Source of the DNA: Shewanella marisflavi
GTDB taxonomy: Bacteria; Pseudomonadota; Gammaproteobacteria; Enterobacterales; Shewanellaceae
NCBI RefSeq assembly: GCF_023283925.1
Contig: NZ_JAKIKX010000012.1
Coordinates: 26,834 to 90,833, forward strand
Direction: 5' to 3'
Length of the DNA: 64,000 nt
Part shown: positions 52,753 to 61,639 of the stretch, piece by piece
How the letters are laid out: every line of letters starts with the position of its first letter
Numbering within the stretch: position 1 is the stretch's first letter
Notes under the pieces: generated by a model
What the model was told of the DNA's origin: nothing
The model's input: the letters and a program-made list of their open reading frames with translations, nothing else
The model's database searches: none
Position numbers and translations under genes: made by a program

Positions 52753-53820
52753 TCACTCGCCGCAGAAGTGTTTCACTGCGCGCTGAACCAGCTCGATACC
52801 GGTTTTATCGCAAGGTGGCAGCTCGGCATCACTCTGGGCGATTGGAGTCACACGATCGCCCCACTTGAATAGCACGGCAGCAGAGGTTAGGCCAGCTCCA
52901 AAAGCGCAAGACAAGATGGTTTGATTTGGCTTGATCACTCCCTTTTCCAGAGCATCACAGATGGCGATAGGGATAGTGGCCGCCGACGTGTTGCCATAGT
53001 TGGCAATGTTGACCACAGCCTTCTCTTTAGGGATCTTCATGCGGTTGATCAGGGTATCGATAATGCGCTCGTTTGCCTGATGTGGGATCACTAGATCCAC
53101 GTCATCTTTATCGACACCGCATTTTTCAAGTACAGTGTTGGAAAGCTTGCCCATACCAGCAATGGCACGCTTAAAGATCTCCTGGCCATTGAATTCAATA
53201 TAGAATTCAAGTGAGGCAGCATCGAATCTGTCCATAGCCGTACCGAAACCGGCTTTAAGGATGTCGCGGCCGGCGGGATCGTTGTTGAGCTCATAGCCAA
53301 GTACGCCGCCAGGCTGATCTGTGGCTTCGACAACTACAGCGCCAGCGCCATCGCCAAAGAGTACCGCTGTTTCGCGGCGCGACCAGTCAAGATAGAATGA
53401 AAGACGCTCGGCGCCAATCACCAATACCTTCTTCGATTGTCCACTCTTGATCTGCGAACTGGCAAGACCTAAGCCATAGAGAAAACCACTGCAGGCTGCA
53501 TTGATATCAAATGCGCCGCAATTGGCGCCAATATCGGCCTGTACAGTTGAGGCAATATTAGGAATAAGTGTATCTGGGCTAGCAGTAGCCAAGATAATCA
53601 GATCTATCTCTTCACCTTTAATACCCGCAGCGGCTAGGGCGCGCTTGGCGGCCACTGAGGCTAATGCTGAGGTGTTAACATGACTGATGTGTCGCTGACT
53701 GATCCCTGTACGCGGCTTAATCCATTCATCCGAAGTATCGATAAAAGTGGCAAGGTCATGGTTGGTAAGCGTTGCGGGGGGAACACATTTTCCCCAGCCG
53801 GTAATAGTGGCGTACTGCAT
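52753..53820 (-). CDS. fabH: 3-oxoacyl-ACP synthase III
   Basis: A 355-residue thiolase-fold enzyme that condenses acyl-CoA with malonyl-ACP to start fatty-acid synthesis. The triad is visible: Cys110 in INAACSGFLYGL, His in IPHQANERI (about 265) and Asn in NYGNTSAATIP. It is longer than E. coli FabH (317) and has a C-terminal extension after FKWGDRV. It stands alone and not in a fab operon, so it may be a second FabH with a special chain-starting role; this is inferred. Confidence 0.9.
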   Translation of the reverse strand: MQYATITGWGKCVPPATLTNHDLATFIDTSDEWIKPRTGISQRHISHVNTSALASVAAKRALAAAGIKGEEIDLIILATASPDTLIPNIASTVQADIGANCGAFDINAACSGFLYGLGLASSQIKSGQSKKVLVIGAERLSFYLDWSRRETAVLFGDGAGAVVVEATDQPGGVLGYELNNDPAGRDILKAGFGTAMDRFDAASLEFYIEFNGQEIFKRAIAGMGKLSNTVLEKCGVDKDDVDLVIPHQANERIIDTLINRMKIPKEKAVVNIANYGNTSAATIPIAICDALEKGVIKPNQTILSCAFGAGLTSAAVLFKWGDRVTPIAQSDAELPPCDKTGIELVQRAVKHFCGE

Positions 53821-53838
53821 CTGGATACTCTCTCAAAA

Positions 53839-53869
53839 ATAAAAAGGCAGAGAACAATAGCTCTGCCTT
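53839..53869 (-). terminator. Terminator of the GntR regulator transcript
   Basis: AAGGCAGAG and CTCTGCCTT form a 9-bp stem with an 8-base loop, followed on the minus strand by T residues. Confidence 0.82.
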
Positions 53870-53919
53870 ATCAAACTAATCTAATAAGCCTAGCAAGAAG
53901 ACAAGCAAGCAACAGTGAT

Positions 53920-54591
53920 TTAGCTCACCTGTTGTGCAACCAGCTCACGAATGGCATTGGCTGCATGTAATATATGGTCTTTCAGTAGCGTCACTGCTTT
54001 ATCAATGTCTTGGTTACGACAGTGGGTGAGCAAGTCTCTATGGTCTTGCGCCGCTCTGGGTATGCCGCCTGCGAGTAGGAGTTGCAAGCGAATATAACGA
54101 TCACAGTTGGTATTTAGGCCATGTACCACTTCCATGGTGTGGGGTCGATTGGCCGCCTGGTATAAACAGGAGTGGAACTTAGTATTGAGCTCGCTCCAAC
54201 TGCTCACCGCATCTTCCTGTTGGAAAGCAGCCTCAAGTTCATCTAGGTATCCTTGCGCCTCGGCAAACATCTCTTCGCTGATGTTTGGAATGGCCTTGGC
54301 AAGCAAGTCAGTTTCGATAAGGGCTCTTAGCTCAAACAGCTCAGTGACCTGGTCGACCGACAGTTCGGTAGCAGTGGCGCCCTTATGGGCTTCAAACTTT
54401 ACGAGTCCTTCGGCTTCGAGCTGTAATAAGGCTTCTCTGACCGGAATACGACTGACATTTAGCGCTTCGGCTAATGCACTTTGACGTAAAGGCTCACCTG
54501 CGGCGATTTCGCCTGAGAGGATCTTCTCTCTTAAGACTTCCACCACGACCTGAGTGCGCGTTTTATGAACGATTGGAGTTGTTCGGCTCAT
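53920..54591 (-). CDS. GntR-family regulator, FCD subfamily
   Basis: A 223-residue regulator. The winged HTH lies at about residues 12-75 (LREKILSGEIAAGEPLRQSALAEALNVSRIPVREALLQLEAEGLV spans it). The C-terminal FCD domain follows, with residues that fit the metal site (NTKFH, AAQDHRD, LKDHI). It lies at the end of the minus-strand hydroxyproline genes and is most probably their regulator, acting at the palindromes at 58313 and 58399. Separate terminators flank it, so it may also have its own promoter. Confidence 0.88.
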   Translation of the reverse strand: MSRTTPIVHKTRTQVVVEVLREKILSGEIAAGEPLRQSALAEALNVSRIPVREALLQLEAEGLVKFEAHKGATATELSVDQVTELFELRALIETDLLAKAIPNISEEMFAEAQGYLDELEAAFQQEDAVSSWSELNTKFHSCLYQAANRPHTMEVVHGLNTNCDRYIRLQLLLAGGIPRAAQDHRDLLTHCRNQDIDKAVTLLKDHILHAANAIRELVAQQVS

Positions 54592-54654
54592 AGTTCCCGT
54601 AATGTCTTTTCGTTATTATATGTGATCCGCATAAGATTACCGCTTATAACACTA

Positions 54655-54690
54655 TAAATAAAGGGAAACCGTGGTTTCCCTTTATTAAAA
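54655..54690 (-). terminator. Terminator of the semialdehyde dehydrogenase transcript
   Basis: AATAAAGGGAAACC and GGTTTCCCTTTATT form a 14-bp stem with loop GT. On the minus strand a T-rich arm follows. Confidence 0.8.
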
Positions 54691-54697
54691 GTGCGGC

Positions 54698-56263
54698 TTA
54701 AAAGCGCTGTAGATGAGTTTGCCCGTCTCTTAATGCCTCGGGCAACAGTTCGCTTGGCATGTTTTGATAACAGATCGGCCGCAAGAATCTATGGATCGCC
54801 ATACTGCCCACAGAGGTGCTGCGGCTATCGGTACTGGCGGGATAGGGGCCGCCGTGATTCATCGAGTGGCAGACTTCAACACCGGTGGGCATCTGATTAA
54901 AAATAAGGCGACCAACGCGCTGGCTAATGGCATCGACCAAACTGTGGGCATGGGCCCAGTCGCTTGCTTGACCATGAATGGTGGCGGTGAGTTGCCCTTC
55001 AAGCTGGTCTGCAACGGTCTGCATCTGCTCTGCATCGTCACATACAACTAAGAGAGCAAACGGGCCAAAGACCTCCTGTTGCAGCGCCTGGTCAGCCAGA
55101 TAGTGAGCGGCATTTACCTTTAGCGCCGTCGGGCGGGTATGATGACTCGCCTCGGCCGCCTTGCCCTGCGCCAGTAGAGTGATCTGCCCGTGTCCTAACA
55201 GAGTTTCGACCTGCTGCTGGTAAGTCGCTGCTATGCCAGGAGTGAGCATGGCGCCGGCAGCCTGTTCGGCCAAGGTCTGGCTGAGCCTATCGCAGTAGCG
55301 GCCCAATGCCTCACCTTTGATGGCGACAATCACACCAGGGCTGGTACAAAACTGACCATGGCCCATCATCATGGATTGCACCTGAGTCTCGGCAAGTGTC
55401 TCGGCTTTATCCGCAAGTATGCCGGGAAGCAAGAATTGTGGATTAGTGGAGCCAAGCTCACCATAGAAGGGGATCGGCTCGGCGCGCGCGGCGCAGCGAT
55501 CCGCCAATATACGACCCACCTTTAACGAGCCAGTAAAGCCAACCGCCTTGATCTCAGCCGCATCAATGAGTCCCGTCGAAACCTCTGGTGTATGGCCTTG
55601 CAGCAGATTAAAGACGCCTGCTGGCATATCACAAGCCTTAATCGCTTTATCGATGGCTTGGGTTACCAGTTCGCTGGTAGCTGGATGAGCTGGGTGTCCT
55701 TTAACGATAACTGGGCAACCGGCTGCCAAGGCCGAGGCGGTATCGCCACCTGCAGTAGAAAAGGCTAAAGGGAAGTTGGAGGCGCCAAAGACTGCAACAG
55801 GGCCAAGGGCAACCTTGCCCAAACGTGTGTCAGGCTTAGGTAGTGGCTGACGTTCGGGTTGAGCCATGTCGGCAATATATTGCTCTATAGGGGTTAACAG
55901 GTTTTGTGCAAACAAACGTAATTGACCGCAGGTGCGGCCGGTTTCGCCCTCTAATCTGGCTAATGGCAATCCGGTTTCTTGATTCGCTGCGGCGACTATC
56001 GCCTCTCGATCGGCTTCAATATTGTCGGCAATCTGGCGTAAGAAGGCGGCGCGTTCGCTGTCGCTTTTATTGCGATAGCTGCTAAAGGCCTGCTGAGCGG
56101 CCTTGGTCGCCTGGGCAATTTGCGCTGGGTTTGCGCTGGCAAAGGGCCACTCAATCTGGCTATTACTGACAGGGTTAAAGCTGTTAAAGCCATTAGGCTC
56201 GCCTTGCCATTGGCCATTAATGTAGTGCTGACCCTTGAGTCTGCTGGTGATACTTATTGTCAT
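54698..56263 (-). CDS. 2-oxoglutarate semialdehyde dehydrogenase (aldehyde dehydrogenase)
   Basis: A 521-residue aldehyde dehydrogenase. The cofactor-binding region has GPVAVFGASNFPLAFS and VKGHPAHPATSE; the catalytic Cys is in GHGQFCTSPG and the Glu in YGELGSTNPQ. These features match the KGSADH group that oxidises 2-oxoglutarate semialdehyde in hydroxyproline and aldaric-acid breakdown. Context decides in favour of the hydroxyproline pathway: epimerase and DapA-family genes lie upstream on the same strand. It is the last enzyme step to 2-oxoglutarate. Confidence 0.9.
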   Translation of the reverse strand: MTISITSRLKGQHYINGQWQGEPNGFNSFNPVSNSQIEWPFASANPAQIAQATKAAQQAFSSYRNKSDSERAAFLRQIADNIEADREAIVAAANQETGLPLARLEGETGRTCGQLRLFAQNLLTPIEQYIADMAQPERQPLPKPDTRLGKVALGPVAVFGASNFPLAFSTAGGDTASALAAGCPVIVKGHPAHPATSELVTQAIDKAIKACDMPAGVFNLLQGHTPEVSTGLIDAAEIKAVGFTGSLKVGRILADRCAARAEPIPFYGELGSTNPQFLLPGILADKAETLAETQVQSMMMGHGQFCTSPGVIVAIKGEALGRYCDRLSQTLAEQAAGAMLTPGIAATYQQQVETLLGHGQITLLAQGKAAEASHHTRPTALKVNAAHYLADQALQQEVFGPFALLVVCDDAEQMQTVADQLEGQLTATIHGQASDWAHAHSLVDAISQRVGRLIFNQMPTGVEVCHSMNHGGPYPASTDSRSTSVGSMAIHRFLRPICYQNMPSELLPEALRDGQTHLQRF

Positions 56264-56289
56264 TGCTATTGTCCTTTTGGGGTGGCCAG

Positions 56290-57291
56290 TTAGACCACCT
56301 GAAATCCGAAGGCATAGGGGTCGTCATCGTCGACTGTGATGGCATTGTGGCCAGTAATTCGTGCCCATCCCTTGATGCTGGGCATGATGGCGTCAAACTC
56401 GCCCACTTTGGTGGCGGCTTCGATGCGGCCGACAAACTGGCTGCCTATGATGCTCTCGTGGGTGTACTCATCGCCGACCTTGAGCTCGCCGCGGCTATAG
56501 AGCTGTGCCAAACGAGCACTGGTACCTGTGCCGCAGGGGGAGCGGTCTACCGCCTTGTCGCCATAAAAGACAGCGTTAGCACCGTTAGAGCCTTGGCTTA
56601 TGGTGTCGCCGGTCCAGAGAACATGGGAGACGCCGTTGACCGTAGGATCGTCAGGGTGTACGCAGCTAAGTTCCTTGTGGGCGATTTCGCGAACGATAGG
56701 GCTCCAGCGCAAAATATCGCCGGCGCTCCAGTGGCGCAGGCCGGGGAAGTTAGCTTGTGGATCGACGATGGCGTAATAGTTACCGCCGTAGGAGACATCT
56801 ATTTTAAGCGGCCCTAGGCCAGGAATATCCAACACTACATCTTTGTGGGCCAGATAGGCGGGCACGTTAAATATCTTGACCCAGTCCACCTTGGCACCTG
56901 TTTGTTGGTACTGCACCTTAATCTTACCCGCAGGCACATCTATGGTAAGGCTACCTGGCGTCTTGGGGGTTAACAGGCCCGATTCCAAGGCGGCGGTAAT
57001 AGTGCCTATGGTGCCGTGACCACACATGGGCAGGCAGCCACTGGTTTCGATAAACAGGATGGCGGCGTCGGCGTCATCACTGCAAGGAGGATAGAGAAAG
57101 GCGCCGGACATCATGTCGTGGCCCCTGGGTTCAAACATCAGCGCCTTGCGGATCCAGTCATATTGCTGGAGAAAATGCTGACGCTTTTCGCTCATAGTGC
57201 GACCCTGCAAGTCCGGATGGCCACTGGTGACCAAACGGACCGGGTTACCGCAGGTATGAGCATCGACGCAAAAGAAGGTTCCTTTTAACAT
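56290..57291 (-). CDS. 4-hydroxyproline 2-epimerase (proline racemase family)
   Basis: A 333-residue PLP-independent epimerase. Both catalytic cysteines are present: Cys90 in PMCGHG and Cys253 in DRSPCGTGTSA, the Cys/Cys pattern of racemases and epimerases. In this neighbourhood it should convert trans-4-hydroxy-L-proline to cis-4-hydroxy-D-proline. From memory, a Shewanella member of this group has been tested as a 4-hydroxyproline epimerase, which I cannot verify here. It lies between the DapA-family and dehydrogenase genes. Confidence 0.9.
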   Translation of the reverse strand: MLKGTFFCVDAHTCGNPVRLVTSGHPDLQGRTMSEKRQHFLQQYDWIRKALMFEPRGHDMMSGAFLYPPCSDDADAAILFIETSGCLPMCGHGTIGTITAALESGLLTPKTPGSLTIDVPAGKIKVQYQQTGAKVDWVKIFNVPAYLAHKDVVLDIPGLGPLKIDVSYGGNYYAIVDPQANFPGLRHWSAGDILRWSPIVREIAHKELSCVHPDDPTVNGVSHVLWTGDTISQGSNGANAVFYGDKAVDRSPCGTGTSARLAQLYSRGELKVGDEYTHESIIGSQFVGRIEAATKVGEFDAIMPSIKGWARITGHNAITVDDDDPYAFGFQVV

Positions 57292-57312
57292 CTATGCCAT
57301 ACTCCCAGGTGT

Positions 57313-58227
57313 TTAGTTGACGTTGTACTTGTCGAGATCCAGACGGTTCGCCAGGGCCTCAGACATGACTTTTTCCACATAGGCGCGTTCTTCACCAATT
57401 AAGGTCATGCGGGGCAGGCGTACGTTTTCACTGCCGCGACCGACGATCTGTTCGGCAAACTTGATGCACTGTACCAGGGTCGGAATCGTATCCAGGCGCA
57501 GCAGTGGCATAAACCAGCGGTAGATCTCGCGTGCTTCTTCGATACGACCGGCGCGGGCCAATTTAAACAGCGTAACAGATTCTCTTGGGAATACGTTGGT
57601 TAAACCTGAGATCCAGCCGGTAGCCCCCAAAAGAATGCTCTCAAGCGCAATGTCATCCACGCCACAAAGAATATTAAAACGGTCGCCGAAACGGCTCTGC
57701 AGTTCGGTGAGGCGGCGAGTATCTGTGGTCGATTCCTTAATGGCGACTATGTTTGGCTCTTGGGCCAATATGGCAGTCATTTCAAGGTTGATGTCGACGC
57801 CATAACTCACAGGGTTGTTGTAGATCATGATAGGTAGCTTGGTTGAGCGTGCCACGTGTTGGTAATGGACAATTACCTCACGGTCAGTGCCGCGGTAAAC
57901 CATGGCAGGTAAGAGCATCAGGCCATCAACGCCAAGCGCTTCAACATCTTGAGCATATTTAGCCGCTTGTTGTGCCGTGTTCTCGGTGCAGCCTGATAAT
58001 ACCAGGATGCGGCCATTAACTGTCTCGATCGTGTGCTTGATGAATTCACGCTTCTCTTCTGGGGTCAGGGAGGCATTTTCACCTATGGTTCCCAGAGCGA
58101 TAATGCCATCGATCCCATCACGAATGAGGTCTTCCAGCATTCTCGCGTTCGACTCAAAGTTGATCGAACCGTCATCATTAAATTGGGTAGAAATTGCTGG
58201 GAATACACCTTGCCAGTTTACTTTCAT
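57313..58227 (-). CDS. DapA-family lyase, probable pyrroline-4-hydroxy-2-carboxylate deaminase
   Basis: A 304-residue member of the dihydrodipicolinate synthase family. The Schiff-base Lys164 is in VAIKEST, and Tyr136 is in IYNNPVSYG. The N-terminal GTIGENASL is the family's GTTGE-like phosphate/carboxylate loop. In hydroxyproline clusters this family deaminates pyrroline-4-hydroxy-2-carboxylate to 2-oxoglutarate semialdehyde. The start is ATG 58227 with AGAGG upstream; the ATG at 58257 lacks one. First gene of the minus-strand unit. Confidence 0.87.
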   Translation of the reverse strand: MKVNWQGVFPAISTQFNDDGSINFESNARMLEDLIRDGIDGIIALGTIGENASLTPEEKREFIKHTIETVNGRILVLSGCTENTAQQAAKYAQDVEALGVDGLMLLPAMVYRGTDREVIVHYQHVARSTKLPIMIYNNPVSYGVDINLEMTAILAQEPNIVAIKESTTDTRRLTELQSRFGDRFNILCGVDDIALESILLGATGWISGLTNVFPRESVTLFKLARAGRIEEAREIYRWFMPLLRLDTIPTLVQCIKFAEQIVGRGSENVRLPRMTLIGEERAYVEKVMSEALANRLDLDKYNVN

Positions 58228-58312
58228 GTTCAGACCTCTATAGATATTGCTGCGCAAATTACGCGGCGAAAAAGTGATATCAAGTTTTGGTGTTCACCAA
58301 AATCTATAGTAT

Positions 58313-58324
58313 ATTGTATACAAT
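58313..58324. promoter_or_regulatory. ATTGTATACAAT palindrome, GntR/FCD operator candidate
   Basis: A perfect 12-base palindrome in the divergent gap. It is the same sequence as at 43159-43170. The position suits control of both operon arms. Confidence 0.6.
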
Positions 58325-58398
58325 TTTAAGGGGAAGAAAAGCCCCAAGGTGAGAATGATGTTATTTATCTTTTTATCCCTCACCGTCAAATACTATAT

Positions 58399-58410
58399 AT
58401 TGCATACAAA
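58399..58410. promoter_or_regulatory. Second, weaker operator-like site
   Basis: ATTGCATACAAA matches the palindrome at 10 of 12 positions. It lies 20 bases before the dehydratase start codon, where a repressor would block translation-start or promoter access. Confidence 0.45.
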
Positions 58411-58430
58411 CAATAACAAAGGAAGTGCCA

Positions 58431-59471
58431 ATGCGCCTATTAGATTTAAGTTCTAGCTTTCTCGAACGCTGTACGCGTTTTAAGACGCTTGATGCCCATA
58501 CAGAAGGTGAGCCATTAAGGATCTTGCTTGAGGGATACCCAGAGATCCCAGGTGATACCATCTTGGCTAAACGGCGTTATCTGACGGCGCATTTGGATCA
58601 CTATCGTCAACTCTTAATGCATGAACCCAGAGGGCATGCCGACATGTATGGCGCCATCATCACGGCGCCAGTGACCCCGAGTGCGGATTTCGGGGTGCTG
58701 TTTTTACATAACGAAGGTTATAGCAGCATGTGTGGTCATGGCATCTTAGCCTTAGTGACCGCTGCGGTAGAGACGGGCACCATAGTGCTTGGCGAAGAGC
58801 CCAAAGGGATTAATATTGACTCACCGGCTGGACTTATCCAAGCCAAGGCTTGTCGTGACGAGCAGGGCGAGCTCAAGGTGAGCTTTGTGAATGTGCCTTC
58901 CTGGGCCGAGGCGCTCAGTTGCTGCGTTGCTGTCGAGGGAATTGGTGAGGTGGCGTATGACATAGGTTTTGGCGGCGCTTATTACGCCTATGTCGACGCC
59001 GATGCCTTAGGACTCAGCCTGGCTCAGAATAATGTGGCGCAAATCATTGATTGGGGTCGGCGTATTAAGCTGGCGGTGATGGCCAAGCATCCACTTGATC
59101 ATCCAATGGAGGCCGATTTAGGTTTTCTCTATGGCACAATCTTTACCTCGGCTAAGACCAGCTCGAAAGATGCTCATTCGCGCCACGCTTGTGTATTTGC
59201 CGACGGTGAGGTGGATCGTTCGCCCACTGGCACTGGGGTTGCCGGTCGTATCGCGCTGCTACACGCCAAGGGGGAGGCGCAACTCGGTGAGCGATTGAAA
59301 ATTGAGAGTATCGTCGATGGCGCCATGCAGGTTTGCGCGCTTGATAACGCCGACTTTTATGGTAAGTCGGCGGTGATCCCTGAGGTGAGCGGCCGCGCCT
59401 TTATAACCGGGCGTCATGAGTTTATCTTAGATCCTAAGGATCCTTTCCAGCAGGGGTTTATGCTCAGATGA
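58431..59471 (+). CDS. Trans-3-hydroxy-L-proline dehydratase-type protein (proline racemase family)
   Basis: A 346-residue member of the proline racemase family in which the first catalytic Cys is present (Cys101 in SMCGHG) but the second is Thr266 (DRSPTGTGVAG). The Cys/Thr pair is the known mark of trans-3-hydroxy-L-proline dehydratases, which yield pyrroline-2-carboxylate. No reductase for that product is visible in the window. The start is ATG 58431 with AGGA seven bases upstream, rather than the GTG six bases earlier. Its stop overlaps the oxidase start (ATGA). Confidence 0.86.
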   Translation: MRLLDLSSSFLERCTRFKTLDAHTEGEPLRILLEGYPEIPGDTILAKRRYLTAHLDHYRQLLMHEPRGHADMYGAIITAPVTPSADFGVLFLHNEGYSSMCGHGILALVTAAVETGTIVLGEEPKGINIDSPAGLIQAKACRDEQGELKVSFVNVPSWAEALSCCVAVEGIGEVAYDIGFGGAYYAYVDADALGLSLAQNNVAQIIDWGRRIKLAVMAKHPLDHPMEADLGFLYGTIFTSAKTSSKDAHSRHACVFADGEVDRSPTGTGVAGRIALLHAKGEAQLGERLKIESIVDGAMQVCALDNADFYGKSAVIPEVSGRAFITGRHEFILDPKDPFQQGFMLR

Positions 59472-60808
59472 CCAATTATTCGTCAGTTTCCAGTGTGGCT
59501 GAAGAGCCTTTGGCTTCAAGTACAAAGCCAGCTTGCCCACTGAAGAAGCCTGCTGAGGTCACTATCATCGGCGCCGGGATAGTAGGGCTTGCCAACGCTA
59601 TTGCGCTGCAGCATTCAGGCTTTAGTGTGCGCATTATTGATAAACAAGGGGTGGCCGCAGGTGCTTCATTTGGCAATGCGGGTCACTTTGCGACCGAGCA
59701 GGTGTTTCCGCTGGCAGATCCGGCCATGTTGCCTAAGTTACCCGGTATGTTGCTTGACCCCTTAGGGCCGTTTCGCATTCAGCCGCGCTATTTCCTCAAG
59801 GCACTGCCTTGGTTTATGCGCTTTTTAGTCAATATGTTGCCCGCAAGACGCGCCCATAACTCAATGGCGATTAAGGCGCTCAACCAAAAAAGTATCGATG
59901 CCTGGCAGCAGTTAGTGAGTGACTGTGATTGCCAAGACCTGCTTATATTAGCGGGCAGTCTACTGGTGTTTGAGCAGACACCACTGAGTGAAATCGAGCG
60001 AGTATATAAAAGCTATCGCGATGCCGGAGTGTCGGTTGAGCTACTTAGCGGCGATAAGGTGAGAGCGCTTGAGCCAGATCTAAGCCCTGAGATCACCCAT
60101 GGATTGTGGTTTACCGACGTGGGTCACACGCCTGATCCTGCCGAGCTATGCCAACGTCTGGCAAGGCAGTTTGAAAAGCTGGGAGGCGAATTTATCATAG
60201 GTGAAGTGACTCAGTTCGCTGCTGGAGGTGTGTGCGACCAGGACGGAAAAGGTGTTAGCGTCAGTGTGGCTGGTGGAGCAACTTATCAAAGCGATAAATT
60301 ACTGCTTAGTGCTGGCGCCTGGTCTAAACCTTTGGCTAAGCAGTTGGGTTTCAAGGTGCCGCTTGAAACCGAGCGAGGCTATCATCTGATGATGCCACAG
60401 CTGAGTCGGCTGCAAAGGCCGGTGGCCTCTTTTGAGCGCAAGTTCATCATCACACCGATGAAGCGGGGAACCTGTTTGGCTGGTACGGTAGAGTTTGGCG
60501 GTCTTAAGGCGCCGCTGGTCGAAGCCAGGGCCGACTGTCTGCTGCCCCATGCCAAGGCGCTGTTACCTAATGTATTGAATGGGGCGGTGGTTTCACAGGG
60601 AGAGCGTTGGATGGGATTTAGGCCATCTTTGCCTGATTCCTTGCCGGTATTGGGCGCCTCGCCTAAGAGCGATAAGATCTTCTTCGCCTTCGGACATCAA
60701 CATCTGGGGCTAACATGGGCTGCGTTTAGCGCTGCGCTGGTGGCGCAGACAATAACAGGGGAAAAGCCACAGCTTGACATGAGCCCTTATCGTATCGACA
60801 GGTTTTAG
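59468..60808 (+). CDS. FAD-dependent D-amino-acid oxidase/dehydrogenase (D-hydroxyproline type)
   Basis: A 446-residue DAO-family flavoprotein. The FAD motif is VTIIGAGIVGLANAIALQ near residue 32, followed by IIDKQGVAAGASFGNAGH; the C-terminal part has the WMGFRPSLPDSLPVLG and FGHQHLGLTWA blocks. It resembles DadA. In this cluster it most likely oxidises cis-4-hydroxy-D-proline to the pyrroline that the DapA-family enzyme uses. It is translationally coupled to the dehydratase (ATGA overlap). Confidence 0.87.
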   Translation: MTNYSSVSSVAEEPLASSTKPACPLKKPAEVTIIGAGIVGLANAIALQHSGFSVRIIDKQGVAAGASFGNAGHFATEQVFPLADPAMLPKLPGMLLDPLGPFRIQPRYFLKALPWFMRFLVNMLPARRAHNSMAIKALNQKSIDAWQQLVSDCDCQDLLILAGSLLVFEQTPLSEIERVYKSYRDAGVSVELLSGDKVRALEPDLSPEITHGLWFTDVGHTPDPAELCQRLARQFEKLGGEFIIGEVTQFAAGGVCDQDGKGVSVSVAGGATYQSDKLLLSAGAWSKPLAKQLGFKVPLETERGYHLMMPQLSRLQRPVASFERKFIITPMKRGTCLAGTVEFGGLKAPLVEARADCLLPHAKALLPNVLNGAVVSQGERWMGFRPSLPDSLPVLGASPKSDKIFFAFGHQHLGLTWAAFSAALVAQTITGEKPQLDMSPYRIDRF

Positions 60809-60980
60809 CATTAAATCTTGAGATGATATGTTGGCCGGCGAAATTAAAGCGATGAAATGTGCTAAATCTTAGTGCTGCATAGTGTTGCATAGTACCGATA
60901 GGCACTCTATATAGACAGAGATTCGCTTGCGTTTTAGGTTCGACATTATACTAGGCCAACAACCCCTTGTCGGAGCCAGA

Positions 60981-61562
60981 ATGGAAACCTTAGATCAGCT
61001 GCTTAGACGTATTCGCCGTTGTCAGCTCTGCCAGCCCCATCTTAGTCATAAGGTGAGGCCTGTGTTACAGGCGGCATCGACCGCCAAGGTGCTCATTGTG
61101 GGTCAAGCGCCAGGCACCAAAGCTGCTGCCAGTGGGCTTCCTTTTGACGATCCCAGTGGTGACAGGTTAAGAGACTGGCTTGGCGTCGATCGCGAGCAGT
61201 TTTACGATCCCGCTCTGTTTGCCATCGTCCCTATGGGATTTTGCTACCCGGGTAAGGGGCGAGCAGGGGATCTGCCGCCAAGGGCTGAATGCGCGCCCGC
61301 CTGGCGTGAGGATTTATTGGCGCATCTGACCGATATCCAGCTTACTCTGGTGATCGGTCAGTACGCTCAGGCTTATCATTTCGGCAAAAGCTGCGGTGGC
61401 GTGACCCAGTGTGTAAAAGATTGGCAGGCTTATGGCGCTAGTGTCATGCCGCTGCCTCATCCCAGCCCGCGCAACAATCTGTGGCTTAGACGCAACCCCT
61501 GGTTTGAAATTGAATTGTTGCCCGTGGTAAAGGCCCGGGTCGCGAGCGCCATTATGCCTTAG
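60981..61562 (+). CDS. Uracil-DNA glycosylase-family protein with four cysteines
   Basis: A 193-residue protein of the UDG superfamily. Motif 1 is VGQAPGTKAAASGLPFDDPSG and the C-terminal motif is LPHPSPRNN (His-Pro-Ser). Cys14 and Cys17 (CQLC) with Cys88 and Cys104 recall the iron-sulfur cluster ligands of family-4 UDGs, so it may hold a 4Fe-4S cluster. ATG 60981 is chosen over 60927 because GGAG lies five bases upstream. No DNA-repair genes are adjacent. Whether it is an active glycosylase is uncertain. Confidence 0.8.
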   Translation: METLDQLLRRIRRCQLCQPHLSHKVRPVLQAASTAKVLIVGQAPGTKAAASGLPFDDPSGDRLRDWLGVDREQFYDPALFAIVPMGFCYPGKGRAGDLPPRAECAPAWREDLLAHLTDIQLTLVIGQYAQAYHFGKSCGGVTQCVKDWQAYGASVMPLPHPSPRNNLWLRRNPWFEIELLPVVKARVASAIMP

Positions 61563-61639
61563 TGTTAATGCTCATAAGCATAAGAGCAGTAACCTTTATC
61601 ACGGCCTTTAGTAGACGAGAAACTTCTTATATATGGGCA

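Larger units (their letters stand above)
58228..58430. promoter_or_regulatory. Divergent promoter region of the hydroxyproline cluster
   Basis: Both arms of the cluster begin here. The 203 bases contain ATTGTATACAAT (58313-58324) and a near copy ATTGCATACAAA (58399-58410), two candidate sites for the GntR/FCD regulator encoded at 53920-54591. Confidence 0.65.
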
